This document shows positions 8,477 to 17,624 of a DNA stretch of 64,000 bases, one piece after another. The stretch covers positions 37,824 to 101,823 of the forward strand of contig NZ_SCOH01000019.1 of NCBI RefSeq assembly GCF_005503445.1, in the 5' to 3' direction. Numbering within the stretch: position 1 is the first letter of the stretch; each line of letters begins with the position of its first letter. The stretch comes from Chitinivorax sp. B. GTDB taxonomy: Bacteria > Pseudomonadota > Gammaproteobacteria > Burkholderiales > SCOH01. A model generated the notes under the pieces. That model made no database searches and was not told the DNA's origin. It saw nothing but the letters and a program-made list of their open reading frames with translations. The position numbers and the translations under genes are program-made.

Positions 8477-9478
8477 TTAATTCGATATGACCCGTAGCCG
8501 GCTATTGGCCAGCAACCGACTATTGACCAACACCGGGAGCAACATCAATGCACCGCCGAGTAGAAAAGCCGCGGCCACAGCCAATAACAGGCGCCCCAGC
8601 AATACACCGCTCCAATGCGCACCCAAGGCCATCATCAGTAGCGTCTCTTCGATCAAACCATGTGCCAACCCCATGAATGTCATGGTGACAAGAATGTCAC
8701 GACGGGTGAATGCACGCTGTTTCAGCTCGTTCATCATCAATGCCCCACCGTATGAAATCCCGGCAATCATTCCAATTACATTGAAACTGGTGGTTTTCTG
8801 ATCAGTCTTTAACAATGCATTCAATGGCCACATAACGTACTCCAGCAGCACATCAACCCGCAGCAGACGCAGTATTTTCATCAGCAGAATCAATGCCAGC
8901 ACGATGAAATAGATCATGAACAGATTACGTACCTCACCCAATGCCCAGTCAGCCCATCCTGTTGCCGGCCCTTGCGCTGACAATGCAGGCAACGGTGCAA
9001 TTGTCTGAAACAAGCCAAGCGACGCGTAGACCTTGGTCAACACCCAACCGGTCACGATTGCTCCGAAGAAGCGCAAGCAGCCCATATACATCACACGAAT
9101 GCCAACCAGCTGGGTTACTCGCAACTCCATTGGAAAGGAGTGAGCGACCAGCACCATGGTCATCAGTACTGTTACCTGCGATACAGTTAATTGCAGATCG
9201 CCGGCATGTGACAAAAACACCAGAAAGGCAGAATACAGGTTGCCAACCAGTGCCGATGCCCACACGATGCCAGCTTCGGGCGGCAGCCCAACCCAAGTCA
9301 TAAAGGGACTGAGCCCCTGATTGATCCAGACATTCAGACCCATCAAGTGAAATATCCGCACCAAAATCACAACAGGGACCGTGATTTTGATCAGTGGCAA
9401 GCTAGCCGACCAAGCCTCTTTCAGCAATGCATACGTGGCAGCACGCCAATCCAATCCGCTTCTGTTCATCTCATTCAT
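8477..9478 (-). CDS. Nucleoside-recognition (Gate) domain membrane protein
   Basis: This 333-residue polytopic inner-membrane protein has about eight hydrophobic segments. The pattern resembles Gate-domain (PF07670) proteins related to SpmA/SpmB and nucleoside transporters: G-I-V-W-A-S-A-L-V-G-N-L-Y-S near residue 90, and a second half with G-M-I-A-G-I-S-Y-G-G-A-L-M-M and G-L-A-H-G-L-I-E-E-T. It overlaps the dioxygenase gene by eight bases, so it is translationally coupled. In this operon it may move the dioxygenase substrate or product, but transport has not been shown for this branch. ATG at 9469 is an alternative start. Confidence 0.75.
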   Translation of the reverse strand: MNEMNRSGLDWRAATYALLKEAWSASLPLIKITVPVVILVRIFHLMGLNVWINQGLSPFMTWVGLPPEAGIVWASALVGNLYSAFLVFLSHAGDLQLTVSQVTVLMTMVLVAHSFPMELRVTQLVGIRVMYMGCLRFFGAIVTGWVLTKVYASLGLFQTIAPLPALSAQGPATGWADWALGEVRNLFMIYFIVLALILLMKILRLLRVDVLLEYVMWPLNALLKTDQKTTSFNVIGMIAGISYGGALMMNELKQRAFTRRDILVTMTFMGLAHGLIEETLLMMALGAHWSGVLLGRLLLAVAAAFLLGGALMLLPVLVNSRLLANSRLRVISN

Positions 9479-10217
9479 CCAACAGGTTGTAATCGATCAC
9501 CATAACGTCACGGTAACCCGCCTTTTCAGGTGATACTGGTAAAACCGGAGTCACTGCATGCATCACAACTTCGTCCGCCATCAAGATGCTGTCCATCGGT
9601 TTCTCCAAGGTCACTTCCGCGATTTCCCGTTTATCGTTGCTATAAATCTTCGATACCCCACCCATTACCGCTTCCCTGGCTATTAAGTGCATGCTGATAA
9701 ACTTGTGCCCATCACGATGAATACCTTCTGGTGTTGGCAGCCCACTTTGTTGTGATGACGCCAAAATACGGAATTGATGAACAGTGATATCCCATCTCCT
9801 GGAAGTCACACTAAATGTTTGCCTTAAATGATCAAGGCTAGTATCGATTACATATTGCAGAAATCTATTTCTATAGGTCAAATCATGCATCGGTTCAAAT
9901 ACTCGATTAATACCACCAGCATAGGTATTAATATTTTTACCTTGGAAAAAGGTATTATTCTCAGACCGCTGCAGACTACCTGTCGCTTCATCCAGTACAA
10001 ACCGTCCAAATCTACGCTGCCGAAAGGTCGCACCACCTTGCATGTATGGGTCAACAGGCAGATCATCCCAAGTTCTTGCCAAGGCTTGCCAGTGTCGAAT
10101 TACTGATGACGGGATCAGCCATTCATTGTGTTTGATGATTTGAAATCCATTGGCTTGAAGTGATTCCTGCCCGTCATCAAAATTAATTACATTGACATCC
10201 AGATTTGTTGTTCTCAT
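9471..10217 (-). CDS. 2-oxoglutarate/Fe(II) dioxygenase, PF10014 (free amino acid hydroxylase type)
   Basis: This 248-residue protein carries the metal triad of a 2OG-Fe oxygenase in the PF10014 arrangement. The H-x-D is in G-I-H-R-D-G-H-K-F (residues about 166-174), the distal His in V-V-M-H-A-V-T-P, and a 2OG-binding Arg in G-Y-R-D-V-M-V-I near the C-terminus. Upstream are the conserved R-R-F-G-R-F and N-T-F-F-Q-G-K patches. Characterised members (for example L-isoleucine 4-dioxygenase from Bacillus) hydroxylate free aliphatic amino acids. It is the first gene of the operon ending with the FAH-fold enzyme. Upstream DNA is AT-rich and contains the promoter. The exact amino acid substrate is unknown. 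Confidence 0.85.
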   Translation of the reverse strand: MRTTNLDVNVINFDDGQESLQANGFQIIKHNEWLIPSSVIRHWQALARTWDDLPVDPYMQGGATFRQRRFGRFVLDEATGSLQRSENNTFFQGKNINTYAGGINRVFEPMHDLTYRNRFLQYVIDTSLDHLRQTFSVTSRRWDITVHQFRILASSQQSGLPTPEGIHRDGHKFISMHLIAREAVMGGVSKIYSNDKREIAEVTLEKPMDSILMADEVVMHAVTPVLPVSPEKAGYRDVMVIDYNLLDE

Positions 10218-10832
10218 TCGCTTCTCCCATATTCTTCATAGCCTCCAGCCTTTCTTCCTGATTGAAGCGCCATTTCCATATTGATCAATATGAATTAGCT
10301 TTTATTTAACAGGGAATTTTCTAATTATTTATAACGATTTTCGCCTATTCGAATTCAATTTTTATCATAAAAAGCGGCATATTTTCTTATTTCAGGATTC
10401 TTGAGGATGGGAAACGCATGAATTTTTATCGACATGCCAACAGCAAGCGAAATGCATAATGCGCTAGTGCAAAAGTAGTTATTAATAAGCAGTCAGTAGG
10501 CGGATGTAGCTGAAGGGAAGGCAGGAGACTGCAGGTGAGACGAAAACGTTACTCAAACCGTGGAGAGCAAGTGTGCTGATTGTCAGCGAAATCAGACAAC
10601 TGGAATGATTCTGATCGGGAGTGGTTAACCTGTGCTAAGAGCCGCTAACAAAACCCTTCTGGTGTTGTTGTGCAAACTCGTCGTACGCTCGTACTGCCTT
10701 TGTTTGCGCGCCTAACCAGAACCACTTCGCTGGGTTTTGTTAGCGGCTCTAAGTCAGGTAATTGGAAGAAACGTTAGCGGAAATTAACATAGCAAGAATG
10801 GGCGAACCAGGTCCGCCCCCCTCGTTCATTCT
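10218..10832. other. Gene-poor region upstream of the dioxygenase operon and downstream of leuA
   Basis: In this 615-bp region the left half (10218-10420) is AT-rich and should carry the promoter of the dioxygenase operon. The middle has no coding potential that I can support. The right half holds the inverted-repeat element at 10638-10750. I do not see a clear T-run terminator for leuA. Confidence 0.5.
10638..10750. repeat. Short element bounded by perfect 19-bp inverted repeats (MITE-like)
   Basis: Left arm agagccgctaacaaaaccc (10638-10656) and right arm gggttttgttagcggctct (10732-10750) are exact reverse complements. They enclose 75 bp with further self-complementary pieces (ttctggt/accagaa, gcaaac/gtttgc). 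The size and terminal repeats fit a non-autonomous mobile element or an intergenic repeat family; no coding sequence is inside. Confidence 0.6.
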
Positions 10833-12635
10833 TTAGACCAGTGGCTGGGCGCGCACTTTTTCGGCCTTGTTGACCAGTTTGTTCAATGCCGACAAATACG
10901 CTTTGGCAGAAGCGGCAATGATGTCTGTGTCTGCCCCTTGGCCGTTGACGATGCGGCCGTCTCGAGCCAACCGCACTGTCACCTCGCCTTGGCTGTCAGT
11001 ACCACTGGTGATCGCGTTGACCGAATACAATTGTAATTCGGCATGGCTTTCCACCAGCGCTTCGATTGCCTTGAAAGTGGCATCCACCGGGCCGGAACCC
11101 GTGGCCTTGCTACGTTTCTCATGTCCGTGATCAACGAACACGATTTCGGCGACGGGCTGTTCTCCTGTCTCCGTATGAGTCGCGAGCGAGACGAACTTGT
11201 AGTCCTCCTGCTCATGGGTAATCAGCTCGTCGCTGACCAGCGCGTGCAAGTCTTCGTCAAAGATCTCGCTCTTCTTGTCGGCGAGTTCCTTGAAGCGGGC
11301 GAAGGCGGCATTCAATGCCTCTTCGCTTTCCAATTCAATACCAAGCTCTTTCAGGCGTGTACGGAACGCATTCCGGCCGGAGAGCTTGCCTAATGTCAGT
11401 TTGTTGGCGTGCCAGCCCACATCTTCGGCACGCATGATTTCGTAGGTTTCGCGGTGCTTGAGCACACCGTCCTGATGGATGCCGGATTCATGGGCAAATG
11501 CGTTAGCCCCGACAATCGCCTTGTTCGGTTGAACCGGATAACCCGTAATGGTGGACACCAATTTGGATGTCGGGACAATCTGCGTCGTGTCGATCCGGGT
11601 ATCCAGATTGAATAGGTCACGGCGGGTCCTCACCGCCATCACGATCTCTTCCAGGCTGGCATTACCAGCGCGTTCACCCAAACCATTGATGGTACATTCC
11701 ACCTGTCGACAGCCTGCCTGCACGCCGGCCAGCGAATTCGCAACCGCCATCCCCAAATCGTTATGGCAATGTGTCGACCAGATCACCTTGTCAGCGCCTT
11801 TAACTCGCTCAATCAACGTCTTCAAGCGGTCGTACCAAACCGCAGGGATACTGTATCCCACGGTATCTGGGACGTTGATGGTCTTGGCGCCAGCCTCAAT
11901 CACCGCTTCGAACACACGTACCAGAAAATCCGGCTCAGAGCGAACTGCATCCTCGGCAGAGAATTCGACGTCCTCGGTGTATTCCAAGGCAATCTTCACT
12001 GCTTTGACTGCGGCATCGACCACTTGATCTTCACTCATCCGCAGCTTGTTCTTCATGTGGATGGGGCTAGTGGCGATAAAAGTATGGATACGGCCCGACT
12101 TGGCTGGGCGAATCGCTTCACCAGCACGGCGGACATCATTCTCGTTGGCACGGGCCAATGAACAGACTGTCGAATCCTTGACGATTTCGGCAATCGCCCT
12201 GACCGCTTCAAAGTCACCCGGGCTGGCGGCAGCAAAACCCGCCTCAATCACGTCTACTCCTAGCCGTTCCAGCTGGCGCGCAATGCGGATTTTCTCTTCC
12301 TTGGTCATCGATGCGCCGGGGCTTTGTTCCCCATCACGCAAGGTGGTGTCGAAAATAAACAAGCGATCAGTCATGGTCGGCGTACTCCAGCTGAAGGTGG
12401 GATGAGCCATCGCACCAGATTGGACAGAATAATCATGAATATTGAAAGGTCGGCCGATTGCCTGGGCAAGGGCAGCCAGCTTGGTGATCTGGGCCGACGG
12501 AATACTGCCTCGCTCCCGCCATTTATAGATGGCGGCTCGCGATAAAGGGTCATCAGGGAAAATGCGATTGAAGTCTTCGGCCAGCTTGGAGGGACCGCCA
12601 AAGTCGGCGATTAGACGTTCAATGTCGAATGACAT
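10833..12635 (-). CDS. leuA: 2-isopropylmalate synthase with N-terminal helix-turn-helix domain
   Basis: The open frame encodes 600 residues. Residues 88-600 are a full-length Leu[13 protein letters not shown] acetyl-CoA/2-ketoisovalerate site at about 95-106, H-x-H metal site in [17 protein letters not shown], and a C-terminal leucine-binding regulatory domain. Residues 1-75 are an unrelated small DNA-binding-like domain: [11 protein letters not shown], then [12 protein letters not shown] recognition helix, then [16 protein letters not shown] lies seven bases before the first ATG. The LeuA part has its own ATG at 12374, preceded at ten bases by GGAG, so two protein forms are possible. The enzyme makes the first committed step to leucine. 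Fusion and palindromes upstream suggest autoregulation (inference). Confidence 0.93.
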   Translation of the reverse strand: MSFDIERLIADFGGPSKLAEDFNRIFPDDPLSRAAIYKWRERGSIPSAQITKLAALAQAIGRPFNIHDYSVQSGAMAHPTFSWSTPTMTDRLFIFDTTLRDGEQSPGASMTKEEKIRIARQLERLGVDVIEAGFAAASPGDFEAVRAIAEIVKDSTVCSLARANENDVRRAGEAIRPAKSGRIHTFIATSPIHMKNKLRMSEDQVVDAAVKAVKIALEYTEDVEFSAEDAVRSEPDFLVRVFEAVIEAGAKTINVPDTVGYSIPAVWYDRLKTLIERVKGADKVIWSTHCHNDLGMAVANSLAGVQAGCRQVECTINGLGERAGNASLEEIVMAVRTRRDLFNLDTRIDTTQIVPTSKLVSTITGYPVQPNKAIVGANAFAHESGIHQDGVLKHRETYEIMRAEDVGWHANKLTLGKLSGRNAFRTRLKELGIELESEEALNAAFARFKELADKKSEIFDEDLHALVSDELITHEQEDYKFVSLATHTETGEQPVAEIVFVDHGHEKRSKATGSGPVDATFKAIEALVESHAELQLYSVNAITSGTDSQGEVTVRLARDGRIVNGQGADTDIIAASAKAYLSALNKLVNKAEKVRAQPLV

Positions 12636-12640
12636 GGCAC

Positions 12641-12670
12641 TATCCTGTGAGTACGATGCCTCACAGGATA
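12641..12670. promoter_or_regulatory. Perfect 11-bp inverted repeat spanning leuA -10 box and ribosome-binding site
   Basis: tatcctgtgag (12641-12651) and ctcacaggata (12660-12670) are exact reverse complements with an 8-bp spacer. One arm contains the leuA AGGA ribosome-binding site and the other the proposed -10 box (12665-12670). It can act as an operator, or hide the ribosome-binding site if transcription starts further upstream. Confidence 0.6.
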
Positions 12671-12693
12671 GTTACAAATAGACTATGTGTCAA
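12665..12693 (-). promoter_or_regulatory. leuA promoter
   Basis: On the minus strand, TTGACA (12688-12693) is separated by exactly 17 bases from TATCCT (12665-12670). This is a full-consensus -35 and a 4/6 -10, placed 30 bases upstream of the leuA ATG. An operator-like palindrome (12679-12693) covers the -35 box and the adjoining spacer. Confidence 0.6.
12679..12693. promoter_or_regulatory. Operator-like palindrome O1 over the leuA -35 box
   Basis: TAGAC-TATGT-GTCAA has the same TAGAC-N5-GTC(T/A)A design as the site at 12731-12747, with one mismatch between half-sites. Binding here would block RNA polymerase. Confidence 0.5.
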
Positions 12694-12716
12694 ACAACAG
12701 AATTAAAGCTCGAGAA

Positions 12717-12761
12717 GAACCGAATCATAATTAGACTTTTTGTCTAACTATGATTCGGTTC
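12717..12761. promoter_or_regulatory. Operator-like palindrome O2 within a 45-bp hairpin at the end of pssA
   Basis: The core TTAGAC-TTTTT-GTCTAA (12731-12747) is a perfect palindrome. It is embedded in longer arms (12717-12736 and 12742-12761) that pair over 20 bases with one mismatch, outer sequence gaaccgaatcata/tatgattcggttc. It overlaps the pssA stop codon. It lies 53 bp (about five helical turns) from O1. No T-run follows on either strand, so a role as operator is at least as likely as a terminator. Confidence 0.55.
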
Positions 12762-13526
12762 ATTGCTTACCTTGCTAACAGGCTTACGCTTGATCAACCG
12801 CCATAAAGCCAAGCCATAACCGACCAAGGTATATATTACGAACAGACCGAACATAACTTCAGCCGGACCACTGGACACTGCCACGATAAACAGCACCACC
12901 ATCAGCAAAGTCACAAATGGCACAGCCTTACGAGCATTGATTTCCTTGAAGCTGTAAAACGGTATGTTGCTGACCATGGTCAAGCCTGCAGCAAGCGTAA
13001 AAATCAGCGCAATCGGACGAACCGCCTCACCTTCGATACCATATTCAGTACATACCCACACCAAGCCAGCCACCAATGCTGCAGCTGCCGGGCTGGGTAG
13101 CCCTTGAAACCATCGTTTGTCCTGCACTGACAGCATAGTATTGAAGCGGGCTAGTCGCAATGCCGCACCAACTGCATAAATGAAAGCAACGATCCAGCCG
13201 ATCTTGCCAAGGTCCTTCAACGCCCAGACGTATACGACCAATGCGGGTGCAATCCCAAAACTGACCATATCCGACAAGCTATCATACTCCGCCCCAAAAG
13301 CGCTCTGCGTATGTGTTAGCCGTGCCACCCGGCCATCCAGTCCATCTAGTACCATGGCCACAAAAATGGCAACTGAAGCATGCAGAAAGCGGCCATTCAT
13401 GGCCTGTACAATGGCATAGAAACCACCGAACAAGGCGGCGGTGGTAAATAGATTAGGTAGCAGATAGATACTTTGCTGGCGCAAAGTCATATCGCGCACA
13501 TCGCGACGACGATTGGACGGGTGCAT
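12744..13526 (-). CDS. pssA: CDP-diacylglycerol-serine O-phosphatidyltransferase
   Basis: This 260-residue membrane enzyme has the CDP-alcohol phosphatidyltransferase signature. D-G-L-D-G-R-V-A-R, then G-A-E-Y-D-S-L-S-D (residues about 61-88), matches the D-G-x2-A-R-x8-G-x3-D-x3-D motif with Gly/Val substitutions in spacing. Several hydrophobic helices follow. It makes phosphatidylserine, precursor of phosphatidylethanolamine. Its place between ilvC and leuA is conserved in betaproteobacteria. The stop codon lies inside palindrome O2. Confidence 0.9.
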   Translation of the reverse strand: MHPSNRRRDVRDMTLRQQSIYLLPNLFTTAALFGGFYAIVQAMNGRFLHASVAIFVAMVLDGLDGRVARLTHTQSAFGAEYDSLSDMVSFGIAPALVVYVWALKDLGKIGWIVAFIYAVGAALRLARFNTMLSVQDKRWFQGLPSPAAAALVAGLVWVCTEYGIEGEAVRPIALIFTLAAGLTMVSNIPFYSFKEINARKAVPFVTLLMVVLFIVAVSSGPAEVMFGLFVIYTLVGYGLALWRLIKRKPVSKVSNEPNHS

Positions 13527-13858
13527 AAATTCTGCTTAAAAAGTTAGGGGAATTTTATTCGTCAAATAAACAACACATCGGGTAACTTGTACCAAGCCCC
13601 CAGACCCAATTGCATTGTCTTGGACATCAACCCAGGGCAGGCTCTCGAATCAGGTATGCCTGCACCTGAATAGCAGTTGGATCGGCTGTCAATTTTACTA
13701 TGAAAGCATAGCGGATTTATGTTGCTAAACGGCATTCTTACCGACAGGCTCGCCGCAAACCATATCACCAGATGGCGATACTGCCAATTTCCCACCTGAA
13801 AAGTAAAAACGGCCCCGAACCTGTCGGAGCCGCGTCGGATCAAATCGCTTGAGGCGAT
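13527..13858. other. Intergenic region between ilvC and pssA
   Basis: This 332-bp region contains the ilvC terminator at its ilvC end and presumably the pssA promoter. A 93-codon open frame at 13562-13843 has no signal peptide, no recognisable family and no good ribosome-binding site; I do not call it a gene. Confidence 0.5.
13797..13831 (-). terminator. ilvC terminator
   Basis: On the minus strand GGCTCCGA/TCGGGGCC forms an 8-bp stem with one G-U pair, followed by GTTTTTACTTTT. It lies 28 bases after the ilvC stop and should separate ilvBHC from pssA-leuA. Confidence 0.7.
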
Positions 13859-14920
<1,062 letters not shown>

Positions 14921-14938
14921 CTATATTAGTTTGGTGGA

Positions 14939-15430
14939 TCAGATCTTCAGGATACGTTCGCCACGGCCAATGCCGGATGCGCCAGTACGGACAGTTTCGA
15001 GAATCACCGCCCGATCCAGCGCTTCGATAAACGCATTGAGTTTGTCACCCGTACCGGTCAGCTCGATCGTGTAAGTCTTTTCAGTGACGTCGATGATGCG
15101 GCCACGGAAAATGTCGGCCATCCGCTTCATTTCCTCACGGTCTTTTCCGGTGGCACGCACCTTGATCAGCATCAATTCGCGCTCGATATGATCCGACTCG
15201 TTGAGGTCGATTACCTTGACGACTTCGATCAACTTGTTGAGCTGTTTGGTGATCTGTTCGATCACGTCGTCAGAGCCGGTGGTCACCACTGTCATACGCG
15301 ATAGAGTTGGGTCTTCAGTTGGCGCCACACTCAACGATTCAATGTTGTAGGCACGCGCCGAGAACAAGCCAGCCACACGTGACAGCGCACCAGCTTCGTT
15401 TTCGATCAAAATGGATAGTATGTGTCGCAT
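14939..15430 (-). CDS. ilvH: Acetolactate synthase small (regulatory) subunit
   Basis: This 163-residue protein has an N-terminal ACT domain (MRHILSILIENEAGALSRVA, then G-L-F-S-A-R-A-Y-N-I-E-S-L) and the C-terminal regulatory domain. The ACT domain binds valine and activates or inhibits the catalytic subunit. It lies 10 bases after ilvB and 63 bases before ilvC in one operon. Confidence 0.95.
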   Translation of the reverse strand: MRHILSILIENEAGALSRVAGLFSARAYNIESLSVAPTEDPTLSRMTVVTTGSDDVIEQITKQLNKLIEVVKVIDLNESDHIERELMLIKVRATGKDREEMKRMADIFRGRIIDVTEKTYTIELTGTGDKLNAFIEALDRAVILETVRTGASGIGRGERILKI

Positions 15431-15440
15431 GGGCGTCCTC

Positions 15441-17201
15441 TTAACTCAGATTGCCGTAATCGCGTTCTTTGCTTGATGCCACTTGCTGCAGATTGCGCAT
15501 GTGGGGCGGCAAATCCATCTGATTCAGGCCTTTGCCGTTTTGAACCATCGGGAACACGTTTTCTGTCTGGTCGGTGAGGAAATCCATGAACACCAGACGA
15601 TCTTTCATCGCCAGTGCTTCTTTCAGCGCCCCTTCCACATCAGCGGGGCGCTCAATACGCATGCCAACATGGCCATAAGCTTCAGCCAGCTTGACGAAAT
15701 CCGGCAAGGCATCCATATAGGACTCAGAATAGCGGTTGCCATAGAAGAATTCCTGCCACTGCCGAACCATGCCCAAATAGCGATTGTTCAGGCTGATGAT
15801 CTTGACTGGTGTATGGTATTGCTTCGCGGTTGAGAGCTCTTGGATGTTCATCTGGATTGAAGCTTCACCAGTGATACAGCAGACATCCATGTCCGGATTG
15901 GCCAGTTTGGCCCCCATTGCATATGGCAAGCCGACACCCATAGTGCCCAACCCACCAGAGTTGATCCACTGACGAGGGCGGTCAAATTTATAGTATTGCG
16001 CAGCCCACATTTGATGCTGACCCACATCCGACGTAACAATCGCATTACCGCCGGTCAGCTCGTATAAGGTCTGCACCACATATTGTGGCTTGATGATTTC
16101 ATCAGAATTCTGGAAGAACATGGAGTTCGGCGCACGCCACTCACTGATCTGTTGCCACCAGGCATCCAACGCCTTCGGGTCTGGGCGCTCATTGGTCTGT
16201 TTCAACAGGTTCAACATTTCGTCCAGTACATCGCGTACATTCCCGACGATTGGAATATCCACTTTAACCCGCTTGGCAATTGAGCTGGGGTCGATATCAA
16301 TGTGAACAATCTTCTTCGGGCTGGACAGGAAATGACTGGGAACGGAGATTACCCGGTCATCAAAACGCGCACCGATTGCAATCAGTACATCGCAATACTG
16401 CATCGCCAAATTGGCTTCATATGTACCATGCATGCCCAGCATGCCGAGGTTTTGCTTATCCGAACCTGGATAAGCCCCCAAGCCCATCAGGGTATTGGTA
16501 CATGGCAATCCAAGGCTGCGAACCAGCTCAGTTACCTGGGCTGATGCATTGGACAATACCGCGCCACCGCCAATGTAAACCAGCGGCCGCTTCGCATCCA
16601 TCAACAGATTGACGGCTTTTTTAATTTGGCCGGGATGCCCTTTGGTGATCGGCGTATAAGAACGCATGGTCACACTACTTGGGTAATTGAATTCGGCCTT
16701 CTTCAGCGTGACATCCTTCGGGATGTCGATCACTACTGGGCCAGGCCGGCCTGTTGTGGCAATGTAGAATGCCTTCTTGATGGCTGCCGCCAGATCATTG
16801 ATGTCTTTGACGAGAATATTGTGCTTCACGCAAGGCCGGGTACATCCGACCATGTCTACTTCCTGAAAAGCATCCAGGCCGATTGCCGCGGTGGGCACTT
16901 GACCAGAGATTACAATCAATGGAACAGAATCCATATAAGCAGTCGCAATACCAGTGATGGCATTGGTTGCACCGGGACCACTCGTGACCAGCGCCACACC
17001 GACTTTGTTACTGGAACGCGAGTAGGCATCGGCCGCATGGACGGCCGCTTGCTCATGTCGAACCAGCACATGCTTGAAGGCTTCTTGCCTGAAGATGGCA
17101 TCGTAAATTTCGAGAACCGCGCCGCCCGGGTAACCGAAGACGTATTCAACGCCTTCTTCCTGCAGACAGCGCACAACGATCTCTGCGCCTGAAAGTTCCA
17201 T
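15441..17201 (-). CDS. ilvB: Acetolactate synthase large (catalytic) subunit
   Basis: This 586-residue thiamine-diphosphate enzyme is from the biosynthetic AHAS class. It contains the catalytic Glu in V-R-H-E-Q-A-A (about 50), the FAD-binding region around G-I-A-T-A-Y-M-D-S, and the ThDP motif G-x-D-G-like segment C-C-I-T-G-E-A-S-I-Q-M-N. Notably this reads G-E-A-S where G-D-G/A-S is usual. Start chosen at MELSGAEIVV, with AGAGGA upstream; an earlier GTG at 17297 adds 32 unlike residues. It forms acetolactate or acetohydroxybutyrate. A regulatory leader may lie upstream, but I could not identify a convincing Ile/Val/Leu-rich leader peptide. Confidence 0.95.
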   Translation of the reverse strand: MELSGAEIVVRCLQEEGVEYVFGYPGGAVLEIYDAIFRQEAFKHVLVRHEQAAVHAADAYSRSSNKVGVALVTSGPGATNAITGIATAYMDSVPLIVISGQVPTAAIGLDAFQEVDMVGCTRPCVKHNILVKDINDLAAAIKKAFYIATTGRPGPVVIDIPKDVTLKKAEFNYPSSVTMRSYTPITKGHPGQIKKAVNLLMDAKRPLVYIGGGAVLSNASAQVTELVRSLGLPCTNTLMGLGAYPGSDKQNLGMLGMHGTYEANLAMQYCDVLIAIGARFDDRVISVPSHFLSSPKKIVHIDIDPSSIAKRVKVDIPIVGNVRDVLDEMLNLLKQTNERPDPKALDAWWQQISEWRAPNSMFFQNSDEIIKPQYVVQTLYELTGGNAIVTSDVGQHQMWAAQYYKFDRPRQWINSGGLGTMGVGLPYAMGAKLANPDMDVCCITGEASIQMNIQELSTAKQYHTPVKIISLNNRYLGMVRQWQEFFYGNRYSESYMDALPDFVKLAEAYGHVGMRIERPADVEGALKEALAMKDRLVFMDFLTDQTENVFPMVQNGKGLNQMDLPPHMRNLQQVASSKERDYGNLS

Positions 17202-17624
17202 AACAGTCCTCTGCTCACTCGAAGGAGCTTTTTTCAATTGAAGGATTTTTCGTTCCCGAAGGGTGCTTGCCTTGGGATCAGGAACAGGCTCAGTCACTGG
17301 TGGTCAACTTTGCTGTCTGTGGTTACACGGAGCTCAAAGAGCATCACGCATGAGTCGAAACACGGTTCCGACTTTTGGCCGCTCGCAACCAGCTTTGTGT
17401 GCCAATCGTGCAAGCGACGCGGGGAACCCGGTAAGGGAACCTCAAAATTACCCGAACACCCGAAAGCGGTCAAGCCCCTTTGATGCGGCGCAACAGTCAA
17501 TATGGCACAGTACGCACATGGGAAGAGTCGTTTGATTTTGCTAAGATTGCCGGCTTGCTCGGGCAAACACAGGCGAAATGGTTCGGCGTCTGACGAATCG
17601 GAACTTAATTAACGGAGGCAATGT
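17202..17624. other. Divergent intergenic region between ilvB and the sigma factor gene
   Basis: This 423-bp region must contain the ilvBHC promoter (minus) and the sigma-operon promoter (plus). On the minus strand a weak candidate is TTGACC followed after 17 bases by TAATTT (near 17430-17470). No gene is supported, and no leader peptide rich in branched-chain codons was found. Confidence 0.4.

Noticed and set aside
12717..12761. The 45-bp palindrome as a plain intrinsic terminator of pssA
   Set aside because: No T-run on either side, and its core matches a second site at the leuA promoter, so an operator role is favoured; termination is not excluded.
13562..13843. 93-codon minus-strand frame between ilvC and pssA
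   Set aside because: It overlaps the ilvC terminator, has no ribosome-binding site and no recognisable features.
17202..17340. Leader peptide/attenuator upstream of ilvB
   Set aside because: The only short frame with a nearby Met has few Ile, Val or Leu codons and no clear antiterminator-terminator pair was found.
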